Source: Verrucomicrobiales bacterium
GTDB taxonomy: Bacteria > Verrucomicrobiota > Verrucomicrobiia > Verrucomicrobiales > DEV007
Direction of reading: 5' to 3'
NCBI GenBank assembly: GCA_029233965.1
Contig: JARGOP010000001.1
Span: 144,598-208,597, forward strand
DNA: 64,000 nt
Shown: piece by piece, positions 56,432 through 64,000 of the stretch
Layout of the letters: each line of letters opens with the position of its first letter
How positions within the stretch are numbered: the stretch's first letter is position 1
Notes under the pieces: model-generated
What the model was told of the DNA's origin: nothing
What the model saw: the letters and a program-made list of their open reading frames with translations, nothing else
Database searches by the model: none
Program-made: the position numbers and the translations under genes

Positions 56432-56905
56432 ATGAATGAACAGATCGTCCTTTTCCTGTGCACCGGAAATTTCTACCGCAGCCGCTACGCTGAAGCTCTT
56501 TTCAACGATCAGGCAAGCCGGGTCGGCTTAAACTGGCGGGCAAGGTCAAAGGGGTTTCGTCCACACCTCGCGAACGAAGATCTTTCCCACTGGGTGGTCG
56601 AACGTCTTGAGGAGCACCATGTCCCTCTTTCCTGCACGGCAACGAAGCCGGCAAAGCTCAACGCACTCGACCTCGCTGAGTCTTCGCTCGTGATTGCGCT
56701 CGACGAGGCCGAGCACGCCCCCATGGTTAAAGAACAGTTTCCACGATGGATCGAGCGGATCCGCTACTGGCAGGTTCCTGACATTGATGTCACTACCCCC
56801 GCCCTCGCATTGGCAAAAATCGAACACGAAGTCGATGCTCTGGTACGCCAACTCGCCGCCGGTCATGCCCCGGGGCGGACGAAGGATTGCGTGGTGGAAT
56901 TTTAG
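56432..56905 (+). CDS. Low-molecular-weight phosphatase-like protein
   Basis: A 157-residue protein whose N-terminal VLFLCTGNFYRSRYAEALF has the C-x5-R P-loop (Cys10, Arg16) of low-molecular-weight protein tyrosine phosphatases and arsenate reductases. The distal Asp is likely in WQVPDIDV. The LMW-PTP form usually has DP; here D and V, so specificity is uncertain. It lies 75 bp after the receiver gene and may act in the same signalling path, or be independent. Confidence 0.82.
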   Translation: MNEQIVLFLCTGNFYRSRYAEALFNDQASRVGLNWRARSKGFRPHLANEDLSHWVVERLEEHHVPLSCTATKPAKLNALDLAESSLVIALDEAEHAPMVKEQFPRWIERIRYWQVPDIDVTTPALALAKIEHEVDALVRQLAAGHAPGRTKDCVVEF

Positions 56906-57001
56906 TTCTCCTAATTTTTTGACAACACAAAGTAAAGTGTCCATGCTGTGTTTCATACACGTTCGTTTTCACGGATACTCCGTTGGGACCGAATCGATAC
57001 T

Positions 57002-58555
57002 ATGAGTGATCTGCAATCTGAAACGGGGGCGGGTGGAACATCTTCAGAAGGGACTGTTCAAGTCGAGATGTTCAAAGGAAGCGCGACGGGAAAGCAACGC
57101 CGTGCAAAGGGGCGAATTTACGGAGACGGTTTAAAGGCCCCCTCGGCGCTCGGGAAAAATTTCGTTCTCGATACCAATGTCCTCCTTCATGACCCGGACT
57201 GTCTGGACCGGTTCGGCGACAACCATATTTGTATTCCGTTAGAGGTTCTCTGTGAACTGGACCGCTTCAAAACGGAACAGACCGAGCGGGGTGCCAATGC
57301 GAGAGCCGCCCACCGGAAGCTGGCGGCGCACTTTTCCTGTCATCCGGGTAATTCCACTTCAGGCATTGCCCTTTCTGAAGGAGGATCGATTCGCCTCGTT
57401 CCCGGTCAACTCCCGGGCGGAACCCGCGGTGCCGCCGCCGATGAACTCCTCTCGCTCTTTCGGGGACAGGACACGAACGACAACCGGATTCTTGTCACGA
57501 CCCGGCTCATCGCTTCAAAGAATTCCGCTCCCACTGTGCTCGTGACGAAGGATCTCAACATGCAGCTCAAGGCGCATGCGATCGGGCTGCCCTGTGAAGA
57601 CTATCAAAACGACAAAGTCGACAGCAATCTTGTCAAAGAGACGGGCCCAACGATCATTGACCTCCGGCCCAGTGACCTGCAGCGGTTCGCAAGTTCCGGC
57701 ACGATCGAGCTTCCCTCCCATGTGAAGAAAATCTATCCGAACGAGTATGTTCTCCTCAAAGCGGGGGAAAAAAGAACGATGCCGGCAAGGATGGGAAGCG
57801 ACGGGCTTTTCCACAAGCTTTTCATCCCGGACCAGATCCGCATTCAACAAGGCAAGCCGCTTCGCCCCCTCAATCTCGGGCAGCAGTGTTTCATTGACGC
57901 CCTGCTCAATCCGGAGGCGACCCTCGTGACCTGCTATGGCCAGGCCGGAACGGGGAAGACTCTCCTCGCTGTGGCTTCCGCCCTTCACGCGACTTTTGGA
58001 GGCGAATACAACGGGGTCACGGTGAGCCGTCCCGTCATTCCTCTCGGAGACACCCTCGGCTTTCTCCCCGGCTCCCTCGAAGAGAAGCTCGATCCCTGGT
58101 TGAAACCCATCTTCGATGCTCTCGAATTCCTCCTCACTCCCGAGCAGAATCCGGCGAAGCGGAAACAGCCCCGCGGCCGCAAAGGAGCGACTGACGGACC
58201 ATTCAACCCGCCCGGGAAAAAGGTCTACGACTCAATGCTCGACTCCGGGCTCGTCGAAATCGAGGCACTCTGCTACATCAGGGGTCGCTCGATCCCCAAC
58301 CGCTATTTCATTCTCGACGAAGCCCAGCAGTTGACGCCGCTCGAAGCGAAGACCATCGTCACCCGGATGGCGCGCGGCTCGAAGCTCGTTCTCATTGGCG
58401 ACCCCGCCCAAATTGATAATCCTTATGTGGATCGACTTAGCAATGGTCTGGTTTACACTCGCGACCGTCTTCGCGACGAGGCCTGTAGTTCGCACGTTAC
58501 CCTGGAACGTGGCGAACGGAGCCAGTTGGCGGAAGCAGCCGCGAAGAAAATGTAA
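57002..58555 (+). CDS. phoH: PIN-PhoH protein (YlaK type)
   Basis: A 517-residue fusion. N-terminal PIN nuclease domain (about 50-190; NFVLDTNVLLHD with Asp57, then ELDRFK and TNDNRILVTT). C-terminal PhoH ATPase: Walker A CYGQAGTGKTLLAVA (about 311-325), Walker B-like FILDEAQQLTPLEAKTIVTR, and IGDPAQID. Known for RNA helicase or RNase function in related PIN-PhoH proteins. The start is the ATG preceding SDLQSE; the frame continues 18 codons upstream without family character. Confidence 0.93.
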   Translation: MSDLQSETGAGGTSSEGTVQVEMFKGSATGKQRRAKGRIYGDGLKAPSALGKNFVLDTNVLLHDPDCLDRFGDNHICIPLEVLCELDRFKTEQTERGANARAAHRKLAAHFSCHPGNSTSGIALSEGGSIRLVPGQLPGGTRGAAADELLSLFRGQDTNDNRILVTTRLIASKNSAPTVLVTKDLNMQLKAHAIGLPCEDYQNDKVDSNLVKETGPTIIDLRPSDLQRFASSGTIELPSHVKKIYPNEYVLLKAGEKRTMPARMGSDGLFHKLFIPDQIRIQQGKPLRPLNLGQQCFIDALLNPEATLVTCYGQAGTGKTLLAVASALHATFGGEYNGVTVSRPVIPLGDTLGFLPGSLEEKLDPWLKPIFDALEFLLTPEQNPAKRKQPRGRKGATDGPFNPPGKKVYDSMLDSGLVEIEALCYIRGRSIPNRYFILDEAQQLTPLEAKTIVTRMARGSKLVLIGDPAQIDNPYVDRLSNGLVYTRDRLRDEACSSHVTLERGERSQLAEAAAKKM

Positions 58556-58620
58556 ATCCGGAGAACCTACCGCATTTTATTTGCGCAAAGGGCAGCAACG
58601 GGGAATAAGGTTCCCCGAGG

Positions 58621-60645
58621 ATGGCTCGTGACTACACAATCAATCGTGTTCCGAAAGGCGCGAAATCGGAAATCGATTACCGGAAGGAACTGAATGATGC
58701 TCAGTTCGCCGCCGTGACGGCACCTCCCGGCCCTTCTCTCGTCATTGCCGGAGCCGGAAGCGGCAAAACGAGGACACTGACCTACCGCGTCGCCTACCTT
58801 CTCGACAACGGGGTTGCACCGAAAAATATCCTCCTCCTCACCTTCACGAACAAGGCGGCCCGGGAGATGTTGCAGCGCGTCGAAGAGCTCGTCCCCTACG
58901 AGACACAGGACATCTGGGGCGGCACTTTTCACTCCATCGGAAACAAGATTCTCCGTCGCCACGCCACCGAGCTGGGTTGGGAGCGGAGTTTCTCGATCAT
59001 GGACCGGGAGGATCAGAAAGAAATCATGAACGCCGTCATCGGCGAGAGTGAGTTCGACACCAAGGCGACCCGTTTCCCGAAGCCGGACGTTCTCCTCGAT
59101 ATTTTCAGCCTCGCCAAGAACACGGGGGAGGAGATTGCCGATATTCTGCATTCCCGGTACTCCTACTTTCACCACCTCGCCGAGCCCATCATCGCCCTGC
59201 AGGATGACTACGAGACGAAGAAGAAGCAGACCAACTCGATGGATTTCGATGATCTCCTGGAGAAAGTGCTCCGTCTCTTCCACGAGAATCCGGGAATTCT
59301 CGAACACTACCAGCGACAGTTCGAATGGGTTCTCGTCGATGAGTATCAGGACACCAATTCCCTCCAGGCCGAGCTGATTGACTTTCTCGCCGCTCCGCAG
59401 AAAAATGTCATGGTCGTGGGTGATGACGCTCAGTCGATCTACTCGTGGCGCGGCGCCGATTTTCGGAACATCCTTGAATTTCCGGACCGCTATGAGGGCG
59501 CGAAACGCTATGTGATCGAGACGAACTACCGTTCTGTCCCTGAAATCCTCACGCTGGCTAACGCCGCGATCGCCCCGAATACGAAGCAGTTTCGCAAAGA
59601 CCTCGCTCCGGCCCGCCCTGACCGCCGGGAACTCCCCGCGCTGATCCCCTTGCAGGACACTCAGACTCAGGCGGCGTTCGTGGCTCAGCGCATTCTCGAG
59701 CTGCGAGATGAAGGCATCGAGCTGAATGAGATTGCGGTGCTCTATCGTGCGCATTTTCATGCCATGGAAATCCAGTTGGAGCTGACGAATCGCGGGATTC
59801 CCTTTGTCATCACAAGTGGGCTTCGCTTCTTCGAGCAGGCTCACATCAAGGACGTCGCCGCGTTCATGAAATTCGTCTACAACCGCCGCGACGAAGTTTC
59901 CTTCAAACGGATTGTGAAAATGCTGCCGGGAATCGGGGCCAAAAGCGCCGACAACCTCTGGCGCGAATGGCTCTCCTGTGAGGAAACGACGTCGGAAACG
60001 GTGAAGTCATTCTCAGATGTCATGCTCGGTTTCAAACTGCCGGCCAAGGCAAAGAGCAGCTTCGAGCAGCTCGTTTTCACCCTCGACGAACTGGTCGATC
60101 ACGAAGGCAGGCCTAAGCCCCCCGCCCCGATGATGCCATCCATTCTCGGCGGCGTTTACGAGGACTACATGCGCAGCAAATTCTCGAACTTCGACAACCG
60201 TCGTCAGGATCTGCTTCAGCTCCAGAAATACTCTGAAAAATTCGAAGACCTTGAAGAATTCCTCAGCCAGCTCAGCCTTCTCGCGGGACAGGACGCCGTC
60301 AACGCGACGCAGGACGAACCGGACTCGGAGTCCGTCTGCCTCAGCTCGGTGCATCAGGCCAAAGGCCTTGAGTGGCGCGTCGTCTTCGCGGTCTGGCTTG
60401 CCGACGGCATGTTTCCAAACAACCGCGTCATCGATGAAGACAACGACGATCAGACTGGACTCGAGGAGGAGCGGCGCCTCTTCTACGTCGCCGTAACCCG
60501 GGCAAAGGATGAACTCTACCTGACCTATCCGCTGATGTGGCACGGCTCCTTCAACGGCGAAGTCATTCAGCGCCCCTCCCGCTTTCTGGATGACATCCCG
60601 ACCGAACTCACGGAAGAGTGGAACGTCGGAACTTCCATGTGGTGA
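58621..60645 (+). CDS. UvrD/Rep/PcrA-type DNA helicase
   Basis: A 674-residue superfamily 1A helicase. Walker A AGAGSGKTRTLTYR (about 42-55), motif Ia LLTFTNKAAREML, motif II VDEYQDTN, motif III GDDAQSIYSWRGAD, motif IV ETNYRS, and motifs V/VI SSVHQAKGLEWRVVF and FYVAVTRAKDELY. It ends soon after motif VI, lacking the basic tail of UvrD, and resembles the shorter Rep-like helicases. Repair or replication-restart role. It ends 4 bp from the convergent kbl stop. Confidence 0.94.
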   Translation: MARDYTINRVPKGAKSEIDYRKELNDAQFAAVTAPPGPSLVIAGAGSGKTRTLTYRVAYLLDNGVAPKNILLLTFTNKAAREMLQRVEELVPYETQDIWGGTFHSIGNKILRRHATELGWERSFSIMDREDQKEIMNAVIGESEFDTKATRFPKPDVLLDIFSLAKNTGEEIADILHSRYSYFHHLAEPIIALQDDYETKKKQTNSMDFDDLLEKVLRLFHENPGILEHYQRQFEWVLVDEYQDTNSLQAELIDFLAAPQKNVMVVGDDAQSIYSWRGADFRNILEFPDRYEGAKRYVIETNYRSVPEILTLANAAIAPNTKQFRKDLAPARPDRRELPALIPLQDTQTQAAFVAQRILELRDEGIELNEIAVLYRAHFHAMEIQLELTNRGIPFVITSGLRFFEQAHIKDVAAFMKFVYNRRDEVSFKRIVKMLPGIGAKSADNLWREWLSCEETTSETVKSFSDVMLGFKLPAKAKSSFEQLVFTLDELVDHEGRPKPPAPMMPSILGGVYEDYMRSKFSNFDNRRQDLLQLQKYSEKFEDLEEFLSQLSLLAGQDAVNATQDEPDSESVCLSSVHQAKGLEWRVVFAVWLADGMFPNNRVIDEDNDDQTGLEEERRLFYVAVTRAKDELYLTYPLMWHGSFNGEVIQRPSRFLDDIPTELTEEWNVGTSMW

Positions 60646-60649
60646 CCGG

Positions 60650-61831
60650 TTAGAGGTAAGACTGCGCCACTTCCCCGAATTGCCCGGCGGCAAAGATCAG
60701 GTCATCGTCCGTGTGGGCTGCTGAGATTTGCGTCCGGATTCGGGCTTTCCCCTTCGGCACGACCGGAAAGAAGAAACCGATCACGTAGATGCCGCGGTCC
60801 AGCAAATCTCCGGACATCCGCGCAGCGAGATCCGCGTCACCGAGCATCACCGGAACAATGGGATGCTCACCCGGCAGCAAGGCGAGTCCGGTTTTCTCCA
60901 TCTCCGTGCGAAAGAGCCGCGTGTTCTCACGGAGGGTTACAAGCAGTTCCGGTGAGTCGCGCAGCAGTTCGAGGGCTTTCAGAGACGCCGCCACGATCGC
61001 CGGGGCGAGCGAATTTGAGAAAAGGTAAGGCCGCGAACGTTGCCGGAGAAGCTCAATGATCTCACGGCGCCCGCTCGTATATCCCCCGCTCGCTCCTCCC
61101 AGCGCCTTGCCAAGCGTGCCGGTAATGATGTCAACACGATCCATGACCCCGCAATGTTCATGGGAACCCCGACCGTGTTCTCCGATGACCCCGACCGCAT
61201 GAGAATCATCGACCATGACGAGCGCATTATATTTCTCCGCGAGATCGCAGATGGAGCGCAGATCGGCAATCGAACCATCCATCGAAAAGACACCGTCTGT
61301 TGCGATGAGTCGAAATCGCGATTCCTGCGCCTCGACGAGCCGGGCTTCGAGATCCGCCATATTATTGTTCTCATAACGATAGCGCCTCGCTTTGCAAAGC
61401 CGGATCCCGTCGATAATCGAGGCATGATTCAGGGAATCGGAAATCACCGCGTCTTCCTCCTCAAGAATCGTCTCAAAGAGGCCACCGTTCGCATCGAAAC
61501 AGGAGGAGTAGAGAATGGTGTCATCGGTTTGGAGAAAATCGCTGAGGGACTCTTCCAGCTCCCGGTGAATCACCTGGGTTCCACAGATGAAGCGCACCGA
61601 AGAAAGACCATAGCCCCATCGGTCAATCGCCTCCTTTGCGGCCGCCTCCACCTCAGGATGGCTCGCCAGTCCCAGGTAGTTATTCGCGCAGAGATTCAAA
61701 ACCTCTCTACCCGACTGAACCGCGATATGGGGGGACTGCGAAGTCGTGATGATCCGCTCGGTCTTGTAGAGACCGGCGCTCCGGATTTCACTGAGAGTCT
61801 CCTCTAATTTGAGTCTGAATGATTCCTGCAT
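60650..61831 (-). CDS. kbl: Glycine C-acetyltransferase (2-amino-3-ketobutyrate CoA ligase)
   Basis: A 393-residue fold-type I PLP enzyme. [17 protein letters not shown], the Lys242 PLP site [35 protein letters not shown] and [28 protein letters not shown] match Kbl. It splits 2-amino-3-ketobutyrate with CoA into glycine and acetyl-CoA. It is 9 bp downstream of tdh, whose product makes its substrate, forming the standard two-gene threonine catabolic operon. Confidence 0.97.
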   Translation of the reverse strand: MQESFRLKLEETLSEIRSAGLYKTERIITTSQSPHIAVQSGREVLNLCANNYLGLASHPEVEAAAKEAIDRWGYGLSSVRFICGTQVIHRELEESLSDFLQTDDTILYSSCFDANGGLFETILEEEDAVISDSLNHASIIDGIRLCKARRYRYENNNMADLEARLVEAQESRFRLIATDGVFSMDGSIADLRSICDLAEKYNALVMVDDSHAVGVIGEHGRGSHEHCGVMDRVDIITGTLGKALGGASGGYTSGRREIIELLRQRSRPYLFSNSLAPAIVAASLKALELLRDSPELLVTLRENTRLFRTEMEKTGLALLPGEHPIVPVMLGDADLAARMSGDLLDRGIYVIGFFFPVVPKGKARIRTQISAAHTDDDLIFAAGQFGEVAQSYL

Positions 61832-61840
61832 GAGATCGCG

Positions 61841-62863
61841 TCACCATTGTAAAATCACCTTGCCACTCTCTCCGCTTTTCATCACTTCAAAACCTTTTTC
61901 AAATTCAGTGTGGTCAAAATGGTGGGTGATGACCGGCCGGATCTCGAGGCCGCCCTGAAGCATCACTGTCATCGTGTACCAGGTTTCATACATGCGGCGT
62001 CCATAGATTCCGGAGATCGTCAGCATGTTAAACACGACCGTGTTCCAGTCGATCGCAATCTCTTCGGAGGGGATTCCGAGGAGGGCAATCTTTCCTCCAT
62101 GAGACATGTTGGAAATCATCTCACGAAAAGCGGATGGATTGCCTGACATCTCCAGCCCCACGTCGAAACCCTCTTTCATGCCCAGTTCCTTCTGGACATC
62201 GCCAAGGCTCTCGCTCCGCACATCCACGACCCGGGTCGCGCCGAGTCTGGAAGCCAGCTCAAGTCGCCAGGGATTGACATCCGTAACCACAACATAGCGC
62301 GCCCCGGCGTATTGAGCCACCGCAGCGGCCATGCAGCCGATCGGGCCCGCTCCCGTGATGAGGACATCCTCACCAAGCAGATCAAACGTCAGCGCGGTGT
62401 GAACCGCGTTGCCGAAAGGATCAAAAATGGCGGCGAGATCCCGATCGATGCCATCGGCATGATGCCAGACGTTCGCCATTGGCAAGACGATATACTCCGC
62501 AAACGCCCCGGGACGGTTCACCCCGATCCCCTTGGTATCTGCACAGAGATGTCGCCGCCCCGCCATGCAATTCCGGCAGCGGCCGCAAACGACATGCCCC
62601 TCGCCCGAGACAACATCGCCGGCATGGAAATCAGCCACGTTCGAACCGACCTCAACAATCTCGCCGACAAACTCATGCCCCACCACCATCGGAACCGGCA
62701 CCGCTTTTTGCGCCCATGAATCCCAGTTGTGAATATGTACATCGGTGCCGCAAATACCAGTCCGATCCACCTTGATGAGGACATCGTTGATTCCCATCTC
62801 CGGGTCCGGCACCTCGTCGAGCCAAAGGCCCGGCTCGGCGTATCGTTTCACGAGGGCTTTCAT
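61841..62863 (-). CDS. tdh: L-threonine 3-dehydrogenase
   Basis: A 340-residue medium-chain zinc dehydrogenase. [17 protein letters not shown] carries Cys38 and the catalytic-site His, GHEFVGEI the next ligand, and [15 protein letters not shown] (93-107) the four structural-zinc cysteines; [25 protein letters not shown] is the NAD site. It oxidises threonine to 2-amino-3-ketobutyrate for Kbl. Length and all motifs normal. Confidence 0.97.
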   Translation of the reverse strand: MKALVKRYAEPGLWLDEVPDPEMGINDVLIKVDRTGICGTDVHIHNWDSWAQKAVPVPMVVGHEFVGEIVEVGSNVADFHAGDVVSGEGHVVCGRCRNCMAGRRHLCADTKGIGVNRPGAFAEYIVLPMANVWHHADGIDRDLAAIFDPFGNAVHTALTFDLLGEDVLITGAGPIGCMAAAVAQYAGARYVVVTDVNPWRLELASRLGATRVVDVRSESLGDVQKELGMKEGFDVGLEMSGNPSAFREMISNMSHGGKIALLGIPSEEIAIDWNTVVFNMLTISGIYGRRMYETWYTMTVMLQGGLEIRPVITHHFDHTEFEKGFEVMKSGESGKVILQW

Positions 62864-63326
62864 GAGGAAAGCGTGTCCGAATCCAGCCGCTCAGTCGAGC
62901 TTTGAGTTTATAATACCACCGACCTACCGGATCATAATGCGTAGGTGACCGGAACAGCTGCCACCGCGTCCGTAGATCTTCAACCGCGTGGGACAACTCC
63001 GCGAGATGAAATTGGAAACACGGAACTCATCAGTCCCCGTCTTCCCGAGAGGAAACCACAGCAGGAAAGAGGAGTAAAAAGAACCCTGACCGTAGGAAAC
63101 CGGATTCCCTTCCTGAACCGGGCTCTGACAGCCACTCAAAAGCGGGCCGAACAAGACAGCGAACGCCGGAGGGAAGCGACGGGGAATCACCATGGAAGAG
63201 TGCCGTGAGAGACCTTCAGGAAGGTCAACCGTTCGAAAACTCAGGAGGTCCCTCAGCAGGTAAGTTTACGGAGAGGCGCCGGATTTGGTCTTGCCGTAAT
63301 CGCAGCACTCCTTCTAGCCTCTTCGA
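62864..63326. other. Intergenic region with a possible small lipoprotein frame
   Basis: About 460 bp between tdh and the esterase-like gene. The minus-strand frame 62924-63193 (89 codons) opens with MVIPRRFPPAFAVLFGPLLSGC, which looks like a lipoprotein signal, but the rest has no family character and no clear RBS precedes it. The plus-strand frames look spurious. The promoters of tdh and of the esterase-like gene should lie here. Confidence 0.35.
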
Positions 63327-64000
63327 ATGCGAATCTTTTTCTGCCTTACCCTCGCCCTGCTTTTCACAGCCCCTCCGAAAAGCGAAGCAGCTGAGTTCAG
63401 TGACATTCCGACCGAACCCACCGCAGGAGATGCCATGTTGGAAGACTACTTTGAGAGGGAAACCCGAAAACTTTCCGCCCGCACGGAGTCGCTTCTCACC
63501 GACGTCGAAGACTGGCCCCGCCTCAAAGCGGACCTTCGCCGCCAGCTCTTCGAAATGCTTGGTCTGCAACCGCTGCCGGCGCGTTCCGATCTCAAAGCTG
63601 AAATCACCGGCAGCACGGAACGGGACGGCATCATCGTAGAGAACATTGTCTTCCAGTCCCGCCCCGGGCTCTACGTGACCGCAAACTTTTACCGCCCCGC
63701 GGAGCAGGATGGCCCCCTGCCGACGATCCTCTATCAATGCGGCCACGGAAAAGTGAAGATCGACGATGTCAGCTACGGAAACAAAACGCACTACCAGCAT
63801 CACGGAACCTGGTTCGCCAAAAACGGTTACACCTGCCTCACGATCGACACCCTCCAGCTCGGGGAGATTGAGGGACACCATCACGGAACGCATCGTCTCA
63901 ATCGCTGGTGGTGGAATTCGCGCGGCTACACCCCGGCCGGAGTCGAAGCCTGGAACGCAATCCGCGCCCTCGACTATCTGGAATCACGGAAAGAGGTCGA
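63327..64000 (+). CDS. Exported alpha/beta hydrolase-like esterase (5' part)
   Basis: The frame opens at MRIFFCLTLALLFTAPPKSEAA, a signal peptide, and stays open for 224 codons to the window edge, so the gene is truncated by the window and not by mutation. GLYVTANFYRP, DGPLPTILYQCGHGK and YTPAGVEAWNAIRALDYLESR are typical of PVC-type acetyl-xylan-esterase-like or prolyl-oligopeptidase-like hydrolases. The nucleophile Ser region lies beyond the window. Function beyond 'exported hydrolase' is inference. Confidence 0.8.
   Translation, partial: MRIFFCLTLALLFTAPPKSEAAEFSDIPTEPTAGDAMLEDYFERETRKLSARTESLLTDVEDWPRLKADLRRQLFEMLGLQPLPARSDLKAEITGSTERDGIIVENIVFQSRPGLYVTANFYRPAEQDGPLPTILYQCGHGKVKIDDVSYGNKTHYQHHGTWFAKNGYTCLTIDTLQLGEIEGHHHGTHRLNRWWWNSRGYTPAGVEAWNAIRALDYLESRKEV

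Noticed and set aside
58567-59844. 425-codon minus-strand frame
   Set aside because: Antisense to the UvrD-family helicase gene.
62945-63208. 87-codon plus-strand frame
   Set aside because: Composition is biased and no family features are seen; no RBS.
63225-63893. 222-codon minus-strand frame
   Set aside because: Antisense to the exported esterase-like gene, which has a signal peptide and hydrolase motifs.

Overview
The window reads as chromosomal DNA of a Verrucomicrobiota bacterium, probably Verrucomicrobiales. This rests on gene content: a MurC-MurB fusion in a division cluster ending ftsQ-ftsA-ftsZ with a divergent FtsZ, paired DUF1549/DUF1553 and DUF1501 proteins, a ThuA/discoidin/HEAT/cytochrome c protein, a sulfatase, and a DUF116-prenyl synthetase fusion. 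No rRNA, CRISPR array or prophage was seen. One tRNA, one decayed insertion sequence and one broken chromosomal gene are present.

Layout. 1-9.4 kb: a 22-bp tandem repeat running into tatD, then ligA, a BrnT/BrnA-type toxin-antitoxin pair, a lipoprotein and thioredoxin pair, and a biosynthetic run trpA-dapF-dapA-dapB-folK. 9.4-18.8 kb: a 1277-residue PVC-type multidomain protein, then a minus-strand group made of a PQQ-propeller lipoprotein, a HemN-like radical SAM enzyme, a chorismate-lyase-like protein and a flavin halogenase-like enzyme, then a DUF3108 protein. 18.8-23 kb: tRNA-Leu(CAA), araB, a yceD-like gene and an IS1380-family remnant lying where rpmF is often found. 23-33.2 kb: a minus-strand division and wall cluster, murG - murC/murB - unknown - ddl - ftsQ - ftsA - ftsZ, with a lipid kinase gene upstream.

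33.3-41.5 kb: a PhoB/PhoR-like two-component pair, a YugP-type protease, an rlpA gene with a SPOR domain interrupted by two in-frame stops, and the DUF1501/DUF1553 pair. 41.6-49.1 kb: hisC coupled to a small conserved-looking gene, purT, a polytopic permease-like protein, two small membrane-anchored unknowns, and the DUF116-prenyl transferase fusion. 49.2-64 kb: an SGNH hydrolase, a plus-strand run (sulfatase, MpaA-like amidase, heme/copper monooxygenase-like protein, thioredoxin-fold protein), a second histidine kinase with a lone receiver and a low-molecular-weight phosphatase, PIN-PhoH, a UvrD-family helicase, kbl-tdh for threonine catabolism, and the start of an esterase cut by the window end.

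Most promising for follow-up: the radical SAM/chorismate-lyase-like/halogenase-like group, whose three enzymes could form a small aromatic pathway; the 22-nt-period leader repeats near gene starts, including the coupled mini-ORFs in front of tatD; the doubly interrupted rlpA; the FtsZ T7-loop changes; and the DUF116-prenyl synthetase fusion. All functional statements are from reading the sequence and remembered family features; no database search was run.
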